DNA of 64,000 nucleotides from Labrenzia sp. CE80 (GCF_009650605.1 NZ_WAJT01000001.1:1550001-1614000); one strand, 5' to 3'. Shown: positions 54,611 through 62,533, counted from the first letter of the stretch. The notes: generated from the sequence alone by a model not told the origin. A program made the numbers and translations.

Positions 54611-56251
54611 ATGGCTACACTTCTGGAAGTCGCCTTATTCGGCACTTGTGCCGTTCGGTTAAAGGCGCGCAACACCGTCGAAATACGCGGGGCCAAACAC
54701 CGTGCACTGATTGCCATTCTGGCGACCGCGCCCATGGGACGGCGCACCCGAACCTTTCTGCAAAATACTCTGTGGGGTTATTCCGGCTATGACTGTGGCC
54801 ACCAGAACCTCCGCAGGGCCTTGGCGGATCTCAGAAAGCTTTTGGGACGCGAGTTTGACACGCTATTTCGCACCACCAACACGGATGTGGAACTGGACCT
54901 AACACGCCTACGGTTTATCGGCGACCCACGCTCCGGTTCGTTTCTCGAAGACCTGAATGTTGTAGAAAAAGACTTTCGCCAATGGGTGGCTGCTATCCGC
55001 GAAAATCCGGCACAGGTGGAAACCTTGTGCCAGAGCCCGCCGGCAGCAACGTTGAGGCACTCTCGACCCTCAGTCACAATGTTGCCCCTCGGACACCTTG
55101 GCGATGACCCAAGCCTGAAGGCACTGGGCGACTGGATCGGAGAGCAAGCTTGCCGGGTTCTTTCTCGCTCCAGGTTCTTGAGCGTCATCTCCCATTTGTC
55201 CGGGCGCGCAATGGCTGAAAAAACCACCGTTGTCTCGGAAGTGCAGAAGACACTTGGGGTTGATTTTCTTACCACCGGCTTCTTACGGCGCTCGGCGTGC
55301 GGAATTATCTGCGACATTGATTTTCTTGATGCCCAGTCCGGCCAGATCCTTTGGAGCCGGAATTTCCAGATCGCGAACATGAGCTATCTGGATGACGCAG
55401 CGACGCAAATCGAACATGTCGCACGCACCGTTGCCAAATCCATTTCCGACACCGCGATCGCCAGCAGTCGAATGCAACCGTTGAACGATGTGTCCGACCA
55501 GAACCTTCTGATCTCCGGGGTCGGCCTGATGCACCGTGCAACGATACGGGACTTTCTGAAGTCCCGCGACTTCTTGAGCGAAGCGACCAGCCGCCTACCC
55601 AACCTGGCTGAAACCCACGCATGGCTGGCAAAATGGTATGTTCTGAATGTCATGAAGGGCTATACGATGGACCAGAAACGGGACACCCAACTGGCTGTCG
55701 ACTGCACCGCCAAAGCGCTTGATCTTGATCCTGAATCGAGCCTCAGCCTGACCATCGATGGTTTTGTGCATAACAACCTAGTGCATGACTTTTCAACCGC
55801 CGACAAACGCTTTGAAACCGCGCTGGATGTCAACCCGAACGAGAGCCTGGCCTGGTTGTTGCGCGGCTCACTGAAAGCCTTTTTGAACGACGGGGAATCC
55901 GCAGTATCGTCAAATCAGCAGGCTCGTAAGCTCTCTCCGATTGATCCCTTTAACTATTACTACGACAGCCTTGCAAGCACGGCCTATATCGCCGCAGACG
56001 ATTTTGAAAACGCACTGGTCTACGCCAACCGCTCTCTGGCGACCAATGACCAGCACCTCTCCACGCATCGCGCCAAGATAACAGCGCTTCACTTTATGGA
56101 CCGGCGCGAAGAAGCGCGGACGGCGGCAGAAGAGCTGCTGCGGATTTGGCCTTCCTACAGTTTGCAACATTATGAGCGAAGCCACCCGGTTTCGCAGGAG
56201 AAGCTTGGTCGCCGTGCCCTTAAAGCTATGGCAGCCTCGGGAATTAATTGA
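54611..56251 (+). CDS. SARP-like winged-helix regulator with TolB-like and TPR regions
   Basis: 546 residues, ATG preceded by GAGGTAACACATT. Residues 1-100 resemble an OmpR-type/SARP DNA-binding domain (FGTCAVRLKARNTVEIRGAKHRALIAIL; key RGAKHRALIAILA and LRRALADLRKLLG). The middle (VTMLPLGHLGDDPSLKALGDWIGEQ; DFLTTGFLRRS; GQILWSRNF) looks like the TolB/FlgO-like module of CadC-type regulators. The last 250 residues are TPR repeats (ALDLDPESSLSLT, RFETALDVNPNESLAWLLRGSLKA, ENALVYANRSLATN). No TM. It starts the operon with the PAP2 and S8 genes, so it is probably their regulator. Confidence 0.78.
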   Translation: MATLLEVALFGTCAVRLKARNTVEIRGAKHRALIAILATAPMGRRTRTFLQNTLWGYSGYDCGHQNLRRALADLRKLLGREFDTLFRTTNTDVELDLTRLRFIGDPRSGSFLEDLNVVEKDFRQWVAAIRENPAQVETLCQSPPAATLRHSRPSVTMLPLGHLGDDPSLKALGDWIGEQACRVLSRSRFLSVISHLSGRAMAEKTTVVSEVQKTLGVDFLTTGFLRRSACGIICDIDFLDAQSGQILWSRNFQIANMSYLDDAATQIEHVARTVAKSISDTAIASSRMQPLNDVSDQNLLISGVGLMHRATIRDFLKSRDFLSEATSRLPNLAETHAWLAKWYVLNVMKGYTMDQKRDTQLAVDCTAKALDLDPESSLSLTIDGFVHNNLVHDFSTADKRFETALDVNPNESLAWLLRGSLKAFLNDGESAVSSNQQARKLSPIDPFNYYYDSLASTAYIAADDFENALVYANRSLATNDQHLSTHRAKITALHFMDRREEARTAAEELLRIWPSYSLQHYERSHPVSQEKLGRRALKAMAASGIN

Positions 56252-56272
56252 ATTAGTTAAAGGACATTTGAA

Positions 56273-57388
56273 ATGGCCCAATATGGTGGAATTGGTGGTA
56301 TCGGCGGCATTGGTGGCATCGGAGGGATCGGGGGTATCGGCGGCATTGGAGGGATCGGGGGAATTGGCGGCATCGGCGGGATGACCGGCATTGGCGGTTT
56401 CCTGGGAGCGCAAGACCCAGGCGGTTACTCCGCCGTGACCACTCACGGCCTGCAAACCACTGCCGAAGGGCTTTTGCATTTAACCCCGCCGGGCGCTGCA
56501 ATCCCGGGCACGCCTCTTCCCTTCAACGACACTGCCAACAACAATCGTTGGGCAACATGGGTACGCGGCTCGCTCTATTTAAGCGAATTTCTGAGCCGGA
56601 TTTCCTATGACGCCAAGGATACAAACAGCGTTCGTTCCATAGCACTATCCTTCGAGAATCATGACCTTGTGGAACTACTCCTGCCCTCAGACGCACTGCT
56701 TGCCGAACAATGCTCGCATGTTCGCGACTATGCTGACTTGCGTGGAGACCGCGGGGCGGAAATTGTCTCCCAGCTCGGGTTCCCAACCGAGTATTTCTCG
56801 ATGATCCTTGGCATGCATGTGGCACAACACAAAAGCACCTTTGAGTTGATCACTGCGACGCAGGTGGTTGCAGCGCATATGGCCATGATTGCCAAACACG
56901 CACTGGCTGTCCGCCGTCCGGACCAGATCGACGGCCGTATCCTGCCGATGATCCCGACCCCGGGGCATGGCAGCTTTCCTTCTGCACATGCGACGGAAGC
57001 CTATGCTGTTCTCACGGTTCTTGACGCACTGGCAATAAGCTGGGGCGGATTTGAAGATTTGGACAACCGCATTGCCATGATGCGGGGATTAGCCGAGCGC
57101 ATTGCCGTAAACCGAACCGTGGCCGGCGTTCATTACCCGATCGATAGTTGGGCCGGGGCGACGCTTGGTACGGCGATCGGAAAGGTCATATTGAACCTTT
57201 CGGGTCATACTGGCGTGCCGATTGAAGAGCTGCGCTACGAGCCCCAAAATCAGGACTTCTCCGATTTTGACTTCACACAGAACGGTGGAACCATGGGGCT
57301 TCATTCCTGTGGTCAGTTCCAGACATCTGCAGCACCGCATTTCAGCTGGCTGTGGGACAACGTCCTAACCGAAACCCAGAAGGTTTGA
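56273..57388 (+). CDS. PAP2/vanadium-haloperoxidase-fold protein with N-terminal (GGI) repeats
   Basis: 371 residues, 21 bases after the regulator, with AAAGGAC upstream. The three active-site motifs are complete: K208-x6-R215-P216 (KHALAVRRP), PSAH ending at H239 (GHGSFPSAHA) and R281-x5-H287-x3-D291 (RTVAGVHYPID). This site binds phosphate in lipid phosphatases and vanadate in haloperoxidases, and the soluble, TM-free sequence favours the vanadium chloroperoxidase-like branch. Residues 5-34 are ten Gly-Gly-Ile triplets, unlike any enzyme part I know. In a peptide-maturation cluster it could halogenate or dephosphorylate the product; which is undecided. Confidence 0.85.
   Translation: MAQYGGIGGIGGIGGIGGIGGIGGIGGIGGIGGIGGMTGIGGFLGAQDPGGYSAVTTHGLQTTAEGLLHLTPPGAAIPGTPLPFNDTANNNRWATWVRGSLYLSEFLSRISYDAKDTNSVRSIALSFENHDLVELLLPSDALLAEQCSHVRDYADLRGDRGAEIVSQLGFPTEYFSMILGMHVAQHKSTFELITATQVVAAHMAMIAKHALAVRRPDQIDGRILPMIPTPGHGSFPSAHATEAYAVLTVLDALAISWGGFEDLDNRIAMMRGLAERIAVNRTVAGVHYPIDSWAGATLGTAIGKVILNLSGHTGVPIEELRYEPQNQDFSDFDFTQNGGTMGLHSCGQFQTSAAPHFSWLWDNVLTETQKV
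56285..56401 (+). repeat. Thirteen 9-base units encoding (GGI)10-GGM-TGI-GGF
   Basis: Ten exact Gly-Gly-Ile units (56285-56374), then GGM, TGI and GGF. Codons vary freely (GGT/GGC/GGA/GGG; ATT/ATC), so the protein sequence, not the DNA, is what is conserved. Confidence 0.95.
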
Positions 57389-57394
57389 GGCCCC

Positions 57395-59524
57395 ATGTAC
57401 CTCAAGCGAGCTCATGAAGAGCGGATCGAGCGGTACGCTGGTCCGTATGAGCGTTGGGTGTTTTCTGAAGAGCTGGGCCGACCGTTTGCTTTCCCTGCCA
57501 TCACACAGGGGTCATCCGGGTATTACACTGCTCTGATGGAAGGAGATGGGCTGCCGCAGGACAGCGACCAGATGAGTGTTCGCCTTCCCCCGTTGTGGAA
57601 GCCCGACCATAAGTCGCTGAAGATCACGCCATTTGCATTCCATGACCCGCAAATGAACGATCCGCGTCGCCGCGTTCAGCAAGACACCACAGTTGCGAGA
57701 ATGCTGGGTTCTGCACGCACGCACGCCAAGCGCCAACCGGCTGCCATCTCGCCTCGGTTTCGGGTCAACTTTCCGGTCGCGCCAGAATCTTGGGTCAATG
57801 ATTATAGAGTTGATACCGCACCTTCCGATTGGACCCCGCCGGCACGGAAGCCGAAAGCCATTATCGGTGTGATTGATGATGCTCTGCCTTTTGCCCATCG
57901 CTGTTTCCTCAACAGCGATGGCGACACACGGATCAGTCATTGCTGGCTCCAATCCGGTCGAGCGGAGCCGGCCGCTAGTGTTCCCTTTGGCCGCGAATTC
58001 GTGAATGCCGAAATAGACAGACTGAGACGTCAGTTCCCAGCTGACGAACGACAGCTGTATCGTCAGGCCAAGGCAACTGCTCCTGATATGGCGGAGCTCG
58101 GCAACCACCTGATGCGTCACACCACCCACGGCGCACATGTCCTGGGTCTGGCGGCAGGAAACGGATCCGTCTATCCCGATTATCCGTTGGATGACGATAT
58201 TCTTATCATCGGCGTTCAGCTGCCCAATACCATCGCATGGGACACATCCGGCTTCGGCAAGGAAATGTACATGCTGTCCGCCCTGCACTACATTTTTGAG
58301 CGTTCACAGCGGATTGCTCGGCATTTCGAAAGCCCCGAACTTCCGCTGGTGGTGAATTTTTCCTACGGCTGGAGTGCTGGACGTCACGACGGCAATTCGG
58401 AGATGGAAATCGCCATCGAAGAGCTTTTGAAACTTCGGCGGGAGGAACAAGCGGCAACAGAAATTGTCATGCCGATTGGCAACAACTTTCAATCACGCAT
58501 ACATGGCCGATTTTCCGAGCAGGATTTTGACCAGGACAAGTTGAGGGTTCATTGGCATTTGCAGCCGGACGACCGCACCTCAAGTTATCTGGAAATGTGG
58601 TTGCCGGAAGAAATTGATCCTGCGGGCTACACAGTTACCTTGACGCCGCCAGACAGGCTAGGTGGACCGAATCCAACCAGCATCGATATTTCTCCGGACA
58701 TGGACCTGTCCGGTCAAGATGACGGTGATCCCAGACGGTTTGAAGAAATCGAATTGAAGGGTGAGGTGATCGGTCAAATGTCTGCGGACAAGCACCGCGG
58801 AAACCGCTGGCGCATTATGATCGCGCTTATCCCAACAATCTACCGCCGTGGCGTGGCCCGCAAAGCTCCGTCGGGCACATGGACTGTAGAGCTGTCTCGC
58901 TCTCAAAAGTCTTCGAAACTTGGCGACGGCGAAAACATCCTCTTTTGGCTGCAAAGAGACGATGATCCAAGCGACCTGAAAACCCATGGACGGCAGAGCT
59001 ATTTGCTTGCACCAGAAAACCCTCAGGCAATGCAATTCGCCAGACCGAAAAGCCCGATCCGGAAATACGCAACAAACGTTCCAAACATTTCCGGCTTTGG
59101 CGCAACGAATGCTGTGGCATCCTCCGCCAGCACCACCCGGGTTTCAGGATACATCCTGCAATCGGGCCACCCTTCGGACTATTCGGGGGCCGGCGGCGTT
59201 AAGAAGGTGCCGGATGGAAGCTATGTGTCCTGGGGGCCGCAGCCTGAGGTCTCTGCGGTGACCGACCAAAGCCGCACGCAACCTGGCATATGGTCCATAG
59301 GAACAACTTCCGGAACACGTAGCAAGCTGATTGGCACCAGCGCGGCAGCGCCGACAGTTGCAAGGCTGATGGTGCGCAACGCAGCGACTGGTCGTCCGCT
59401 TTTCGATGGTTTCGGAGCGGAACTGGATCTTCCGTCAACTGAAGCCGATGATGACACCGCAATGGTTCAACACAAGGCATGTGTCGGGATCCACACCGCT
59501 CCCCCTGTGTCCAAGGCCGGATAG
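57395..59524 (+). CDS. Large S8 subtilisin-like protease, partner of the PatG-like protease
   Basis: 709 residues, 6 bases after the PAP2 gene. Catalytic residues D161 (AIIGVIDDALPF), H245 (HTTHGAHVLGLA) and S649 (LIGTSAAAPTVARL) are present; the 400 residues between His and Ser hold insertions including a Trp/Pro-rich beta region (HWHLQPDDRTSSYLEMWLPEE, core DDRTSSYLEMW). No signal peptide, so it acts in the cytoplasm or is exported by another route. By analogy with cyanobactin PatA it might remove the leader of the peptides at 62118 and 62363. That is inference. Confidence 0.85.
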   Translation: MYLKRAHEERIERYAGPYERWVFSEELGRPFAFPAITQGSSGYYTALMEGDGLPQDSDQMSVRLPPLWKPDHKSLKITPFAFHDPQMNDPRRRVQQDTTVARMLGSARTHAKRQPAAISPRFRVNFPVAPESWVNDYRVDTAPSDWTPPARKPKAIIGVIDDALPFAHRCFLNSDGDTRISHCWLQSGRAEPAASVPFGREFVNAEIDRLRRQFPADERQLYRQAKATAPDMAELGNHLMRHTTHGAHVLGLAAGNGSVYPDYPLDDDILIIGVQLPNTIAWDTSGFGKEMYMLSALHYIFERSQRIARHFESPELPLVVNFSYGWSAGRHDGNSEMEIAIEELLKLRREEQAATEIVMPIGNNFQSRIHGRFSEQDFDQDKLRVHWHLQPDDRTSSYLEMWLPEEIDPAGYTVTLTPPDRLGGPNPTSIDISPDMDLSGQDDGDPRRFEEIELKGEVIGQMSADKHRGNRWRIMIALIPTIYRRGVARKAPSGTWTVELSRSQKSSKLGDGENILFWLQRDDDPSDLKTHGRQSYLLAPENPQAMQFARPKSPIRKYATNVPNISGFGATNAVASSASTTRVSGYILQSGHPSDYSGAGGVKKVPDGSYVSWGPQPEVSAVTDQSRTQPGIWSIGTTSGTRSKLIGTSAAAPTVARLMVRNAATGRPLFDGFGAELDLPSTEADDDTAMVQHKACVGIHTAPPVSKAG

Positions 59525-59561
59525 AAACCTGCCAAACTTAAATTTCTCCCTGGACCTTCCC

Positions 59562-59590
59562 GCCCGCGGTTATTCCGCGGGCTTTTTTTT
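59562..59590 (+). terminator. Rho-independent terminator closing unit 1 of the island
   Basis: GCCCGCGG / CCGCGGGC around TTATT, followed by eight Ts. It separates the regulator-PAP2-S8 operon from the PatG-like operon. Confidence 0.92.
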
Positions 59591-59683
59591 CCTCACGGCG
59601 TGAAACTTTATCTCACGCGGGAACGAGAAAGGTTCACAGTCAATTCACTCCCTCATTTTTTAAGAACTCGCTAATCTTTCTCT

Positions 59684-59748
59684 AGGTCAGGTGTTCAAGA
59701 AATTGATCCCAAAACTCCTGACCTCTCTGGGAGGAACCAGCTTTTTTT
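59684..59748 (+). ncRNA. Candidate short structured RNA or attenuator
   Basis: AGGTCAGG (59684-59691) pairs exactly with CCTGACCT (59717-59724); CTGG/CCAG with loop GAGGAA (59727-59740) is then followed by seven Ts. Together this resembles a short RNA with its own weak terminator. No family recognised. Confidence 0.35.
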
Positions 59749-59850
59749 CCGCCAGTGATACTTGGCCTGTTTTGGGTCATTTCATACTACCTGTTCGGGT
59801 TCGCCTGGACGCCTTTTTACTTAGACATTTGAAACAAAATTGATTTTCCG

Positions 59851-59880
59851 GACGGTTGCGGCCAGGCGGCCGCAACCGTC
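59851..59880. promoter_or_regulatory. Perfect 13-bp inverted repeat before the PatG-like gene
   Basis: GACGGTTGCGGCC (59851-59863) and GGCCGCAACCGTC (59868-59880) pair perfectly around AGGC. No T-run follows on either strand, so it is more likely an operator or a leader structure than a terminator. It lies 72 bases before the PatG-like start. Confidence 0.6.
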
Positions 59881-59952
59881 AACCGAAAATCTCACAAGAT
59901 AATTTTTGGTCCGCCATCTTGGTCGGACACAACCCGTTTTCCGGAGCAGGAC

Positions 59953-62016
59953 ATGTATGTTCTACGCGATCAGTTTGAAGCACTGCGCTCCATCCAAGAA
60001 CGCGCCAAATTTGGCGAAGGCATCAAGATTGCTGTGCTTGACGGCAATTTTGATCCCGATAACCCAAGTCTGGCGGGCCAAAAGATCGATCCGGTAGACG
60101 GTCCTGATCACACACTTCACGGCACTGCAGTTACCAGTATCATTCTGGGTAAGAAGTCAGGAATTGCCCCCAATGCGTCCGGCATCCAAATCCCGGTTTT
60201 TCGAGAAGATGCAGCAGGAAACCTTCAAGGCTGTTCACAGCTGACCCTCGCCCAGGCGATCCACACCGCCTGCGCCGAAAACGCGCAGATAATCAATATT
60301 AGTGGAGCCAACCTCTCGAACACCGGACATCCTACCGACGAGTTGCGAGACGCGGTGGAACGCTGCGCAAAAAACAACATTCAAGTTGTTGCAGCCGTGG
60401 GCAATGACGGACTTTCCACTGACACCGTCCCAGCCAGCCTATCATCCGTTTTGGCAATCGGCGCCCACGATATTGAAGGGCAACCTGCAATCTTCAACAA
60501 CACAGGGCCCCTGCTCATCCGCAAGATGTTGTTGGGCCCAGGCGTCGACATCCGTGTTCAGACTGATGGCGGAACCGCCAAGATCTCCGGCAGCAGCTTC
60601 GCCGCCCCGATGGTCAGCGGGTTATGCGCCCTTGTCCGCCAATCTTGCCCGGACATCCAGCAGACTGAACTGGAAGCACTTTTTTCGAATTCTTGTGTCC
60701 CCTGCCAATTGAGTCACTCGGGAGACGACAAGCCTACTGCCTTTAGGCGTCTGGACCTCGTGCTCTTGCACGAAAACCTCCACCCGATTTGGGCGGAGCA
60801 GGTGGCTCATCAAAAACATATTTTAGAAAGGATAGATTTAATGTCTGAGATTGATACTAGCGTTGACGTCATTGCTCCCGAAGCAACCTCGGTTGAACCT
60901 GCAGGTCTTCCTGAAGTTATTGTACCGGCGGAGGCAAGTACCGATGTCACACCGGCACAAACACAACAGCCAGCTGCCGAGTTCAATGCATCACCAGCAG
61001 CCCCACGCGCACATGCGCAAATTCGCGACAATGCGCCTGAAAACTTCGTTCATTCCCAGCCAAACACGGTACGTCCGCAGCATGCCGGATCAAATATCAT
61101 GGCTGATAACAAGGTTTTCGCGATCGGCACCATTGGTTACGATTTTACCAATGAAACCAACCGTGACTACTTCCAGCAGGCGATGCATTCACTGGGTGAA
61201 CAACATCCGCATCTGAAGCCTATGATCCCGGAAAACGAGATCGCCATGGCGCGTTTCCTCACGTTCCGGGACGAGGACGGCAGCACACCTTACCTGGACT
61301 CAGCCACAGCCCTGGAGTGGACCCTCAAGATAGATGGCATCCCGATCTATGTAATCCGACCCCAGAACCAATTTGCGGTTCAACAGTTCGGCCGAATGAT
61401 CGAGTTCCTCATCAATCAGACCGGCCTGAACCTTTCAAAGGTTGCCAAGCCCGAGACCAAGACGGCTGACTTGCTTGCAGAGCAATGCGATCACGACCAA
61501 AAGCCGAGTGAAGACAAGATCGACCGGGTGTCAATTGCCGGTAACATCGTCGGCGAAACCCGGCTCTATAACGGTCACACCGTTGCCGTGGTCTCACCAA
61601 TCCTGCGCGGGATGTTCTCTTGGACTCCCTACGAGTTGGCAAAGGCTGTTCTCAAACCAAGCGCCAAGCAGGAAGAAATAGATCGTCTCCGCAACTTCCT
61701 TGAACGGATTTATTACGAGCTCCGTAATCGGGGAGCAGAGCCTCAGCATCGCGCCATGAACTTTGCAGCCACCAACGCCCATGTGGCTGGCGAGATTTTC
61801 CAGGATGCCTTCAACAAGAAGCTGGAACTGAATGCGATGAATGTTCAGCGCAGCCCAGTCAGCCGACCTGGAACTGATTGCTGGGACATCATTTGCGAGT
61901 TCTTCAACCCGTTCAAACGTGATGAAGAAGCACGGATGATCTATCGATACACCGTTGATGTCACGGGTCTGATGCCAGTCACCTTCGGCCCGCTGCGCAG
62001 CTGGCGCGCTTACTGA
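59953..62016 (+). CDS. PatA/PatG-like cyanobactin maturation protease (S8 plus PatG C-terminal domain)
   Basis: 687 residues, ATG after GGAG. Residues 1-260 form a subtilase: D30 (IAVLDGNFD), H56 (LHGTAVTS), N151 (VGNDG), S215 (SGSSFAAPMVSG). A Pro/Ala/Val-rich linker follows (about 290-380), then a C-terminal domain from residue 383 (FAIGTIGYDF) through LRNFLERIYYELRNRG, RAMNFAATNAHVAGE and SRPGTDCWDIICEFFNP to VDVTGLMPVTFGPLRSW, which matches the C-terminal domain of PatG. PatG cuts and macrocyclises cyanobactins. Here the oxidase domain of PatG is absent. Two small peptide genes follow directly. Family call is strong; substrate is inference. Confidence 0.88.
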   Translation: MYVLRDQFEALRSIQERAKFGEGIKIAVLDGNFDPDNPSLAGQKIDPVDGPDHTLHGTAVTSIILGKKSGIAPNASGIQIPVFREDAAGNLQGCSQLTLAQAIHTACAENAQIINISGANLSNTGHPTDELRDAVERCAKNNIQVVAAVGNDGLSTDTVPASLSSVLAIGAHDIEGQPAIFNNTGPLLIRKMLLGPGVDIRVQTDGGTAKISGSSFAAPMVSGLCALVRQSCPDIQQTELEALFSNSCVPCQLSHSGDDKPTAFRRLDLVLLHENLHPIWAEQVAHQKHILERIDLMSEIDTSVDVIAPEATSVEPAGLPEVIVPAEASTDVTPAQTQQPAAEFNASPAAPRAHAQIRDNAPENFVHSQPNTVRPQHAGSNIMADNKVFAIGTIGYDFTNETNRDYFQQAMHSLGEQHPHLKPMIPENEIAMARFLTFRDEDGSTPYLDSATALEWTLKIDGIPIYVIRPQNQFAVQQFGRMIEFLINQTGLNLSKVAKPETKTADLLAEQCDHDQKPSEDKIDRVSIAGNIVGETRLYNGHTVAVVSPILRGMFSWTPYELAKAVLKPSAKQEEIDRLRNFLERIYYELRNRGAEPQHRAMNFAATNAHVAGEIFQDAFNKKLELNAMNVQRSPVSRPGTDCWDIICEFFNPFKRDEEARMIYRYTVDVTGLMPVTFGPLRSWRAY

Positions 62017-62117
62017 GTTTTTCGGGATGCGCCGCGCTGGAAATTGGCGCGGCTCATAATGGGCACAAATTTTGTGCCATCAGGGCATAAGCCTTCATTT
62101 CAAAAGGAGTAATTTTG

Positions 62118-62318
62118 ATGAAACTACCTTATCAGTCCCCTTCCATTGATCGCGCAAATCGTCTGAATTCCGCGATCCAGCAAGGCGTAGATCCGGCTCT
62201 TTTCGGGCTGGACTGGGATGACGTAACCGGCGGACTGCAGTCTGCTGTGCGCTACCTCGCTCCCCACGCAAAGGACGCTGCAAAAGACTTTGCAATGTCC
62301 GCAATCGACGGCCTTTGA
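62118..62318 (+). CDS. Candidate precursor peptide 1, 66 aa
   Basis: ATG preceded by AAAGGAGTAATTTTG, an excellent ribosome site. The first 30 residues share 19 identities with the next gene: MKLPYQ-x-PSI-x-R-xx-R-x-NSAI-xxx-V-x-PA-xx-G. The remaining 36 residues (LDWDDVTGGLQSAVRYLAP ... SAIDGL) are unrelated to the second peptide and carry net charge about -3 (six Asp against one Arg and two Lys). Constant leader with variable tail, next to a PatG-like protease, is the pattern of RiPP precursors. Product structure unknown; there are no Cys and only few Ser/Thr residues. Confidence 0.82.
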   Translation: MKLPYQSPSIDRANRLNSAIQQGVDPALFGLDWDDVTGGLQSAVRYLAPHAKDAAKDFAMSAIDGL

Positions 62319-62362
62319 AAACTGGCCAAATTTCAAACAAAACCAATTTTGGAGAATTGAAA

Positions 62363-62524
62363 ATGAAACTTCCTTATCAAGCCCCGTCCATCAACCGTGA
62401 AGACCGGATTAACTCTGCAATCGATTCAAGCGTTGCTCCGGCGTTCTGGGGTGCACTTGCCTCTGCAGCCGCACCGATCGCAATCGATCTCGGCAAAAAA
62501 GCACTCCGCGGATTGTTCCGGTAA
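62363..62524 (+). CDS. Candidate precursor peptide 2, 53 aa
   Basis: ATG preceded by GGAGAATTGAAA. Leader homologous to peptide 1 for residues 1-30 (MKLPYQAPSINREDRINSAI ... PAFWG). The 23-residue tail, ALASAAAPIAIDLGKKALRG then LFR, is small-residue-rich, amphipathic and cationic (net about +3), resembling an antimicrobial or membrane-active peptide. It lies 44 bases after peptide 1 and ends the unit. No Cys or Thr, so lanthionine or thiazole chemistry is unlikely; proteolysis or cyclisation is more plausible. Confidence 0.82.
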   Translation: MKLPYQAPSINREDRINSAIDSSVAPAFWGALASAAAPIAIDLGKKALRGLFR

Positions 62525-62533
62525 CACCCCTTG

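Larger units (their letters stand above)
59591..59952. other. Gene-free region upstream of the PatG-like gene
   Basis: No gene is visible in 362 bases. It contains a candidate small RNA or attenuator (59684-59748) and a 13-bp perfect hairpin (59851-59880), so the promoter and leader of unit 2 are unusually structured. Confidence 0.6.

Noticed and set aside
56285..56401. The GGI-coding repeat as a microsatellite or CRISPR-like array
   Set aside because: Units differ at synonymous positions and lie in frame inside a gene with full catalytic motifs, so it is a coding repeat.
62118..62524. The two small genes as a toxin-antitoxin pair
   Set aside because: Their N-termini are homologous (19 of 30 identical), which is unlike toxin-antitoxin partners and fits a shared leader; opposite tail charge keeps the idea alive only as a note in the findings.
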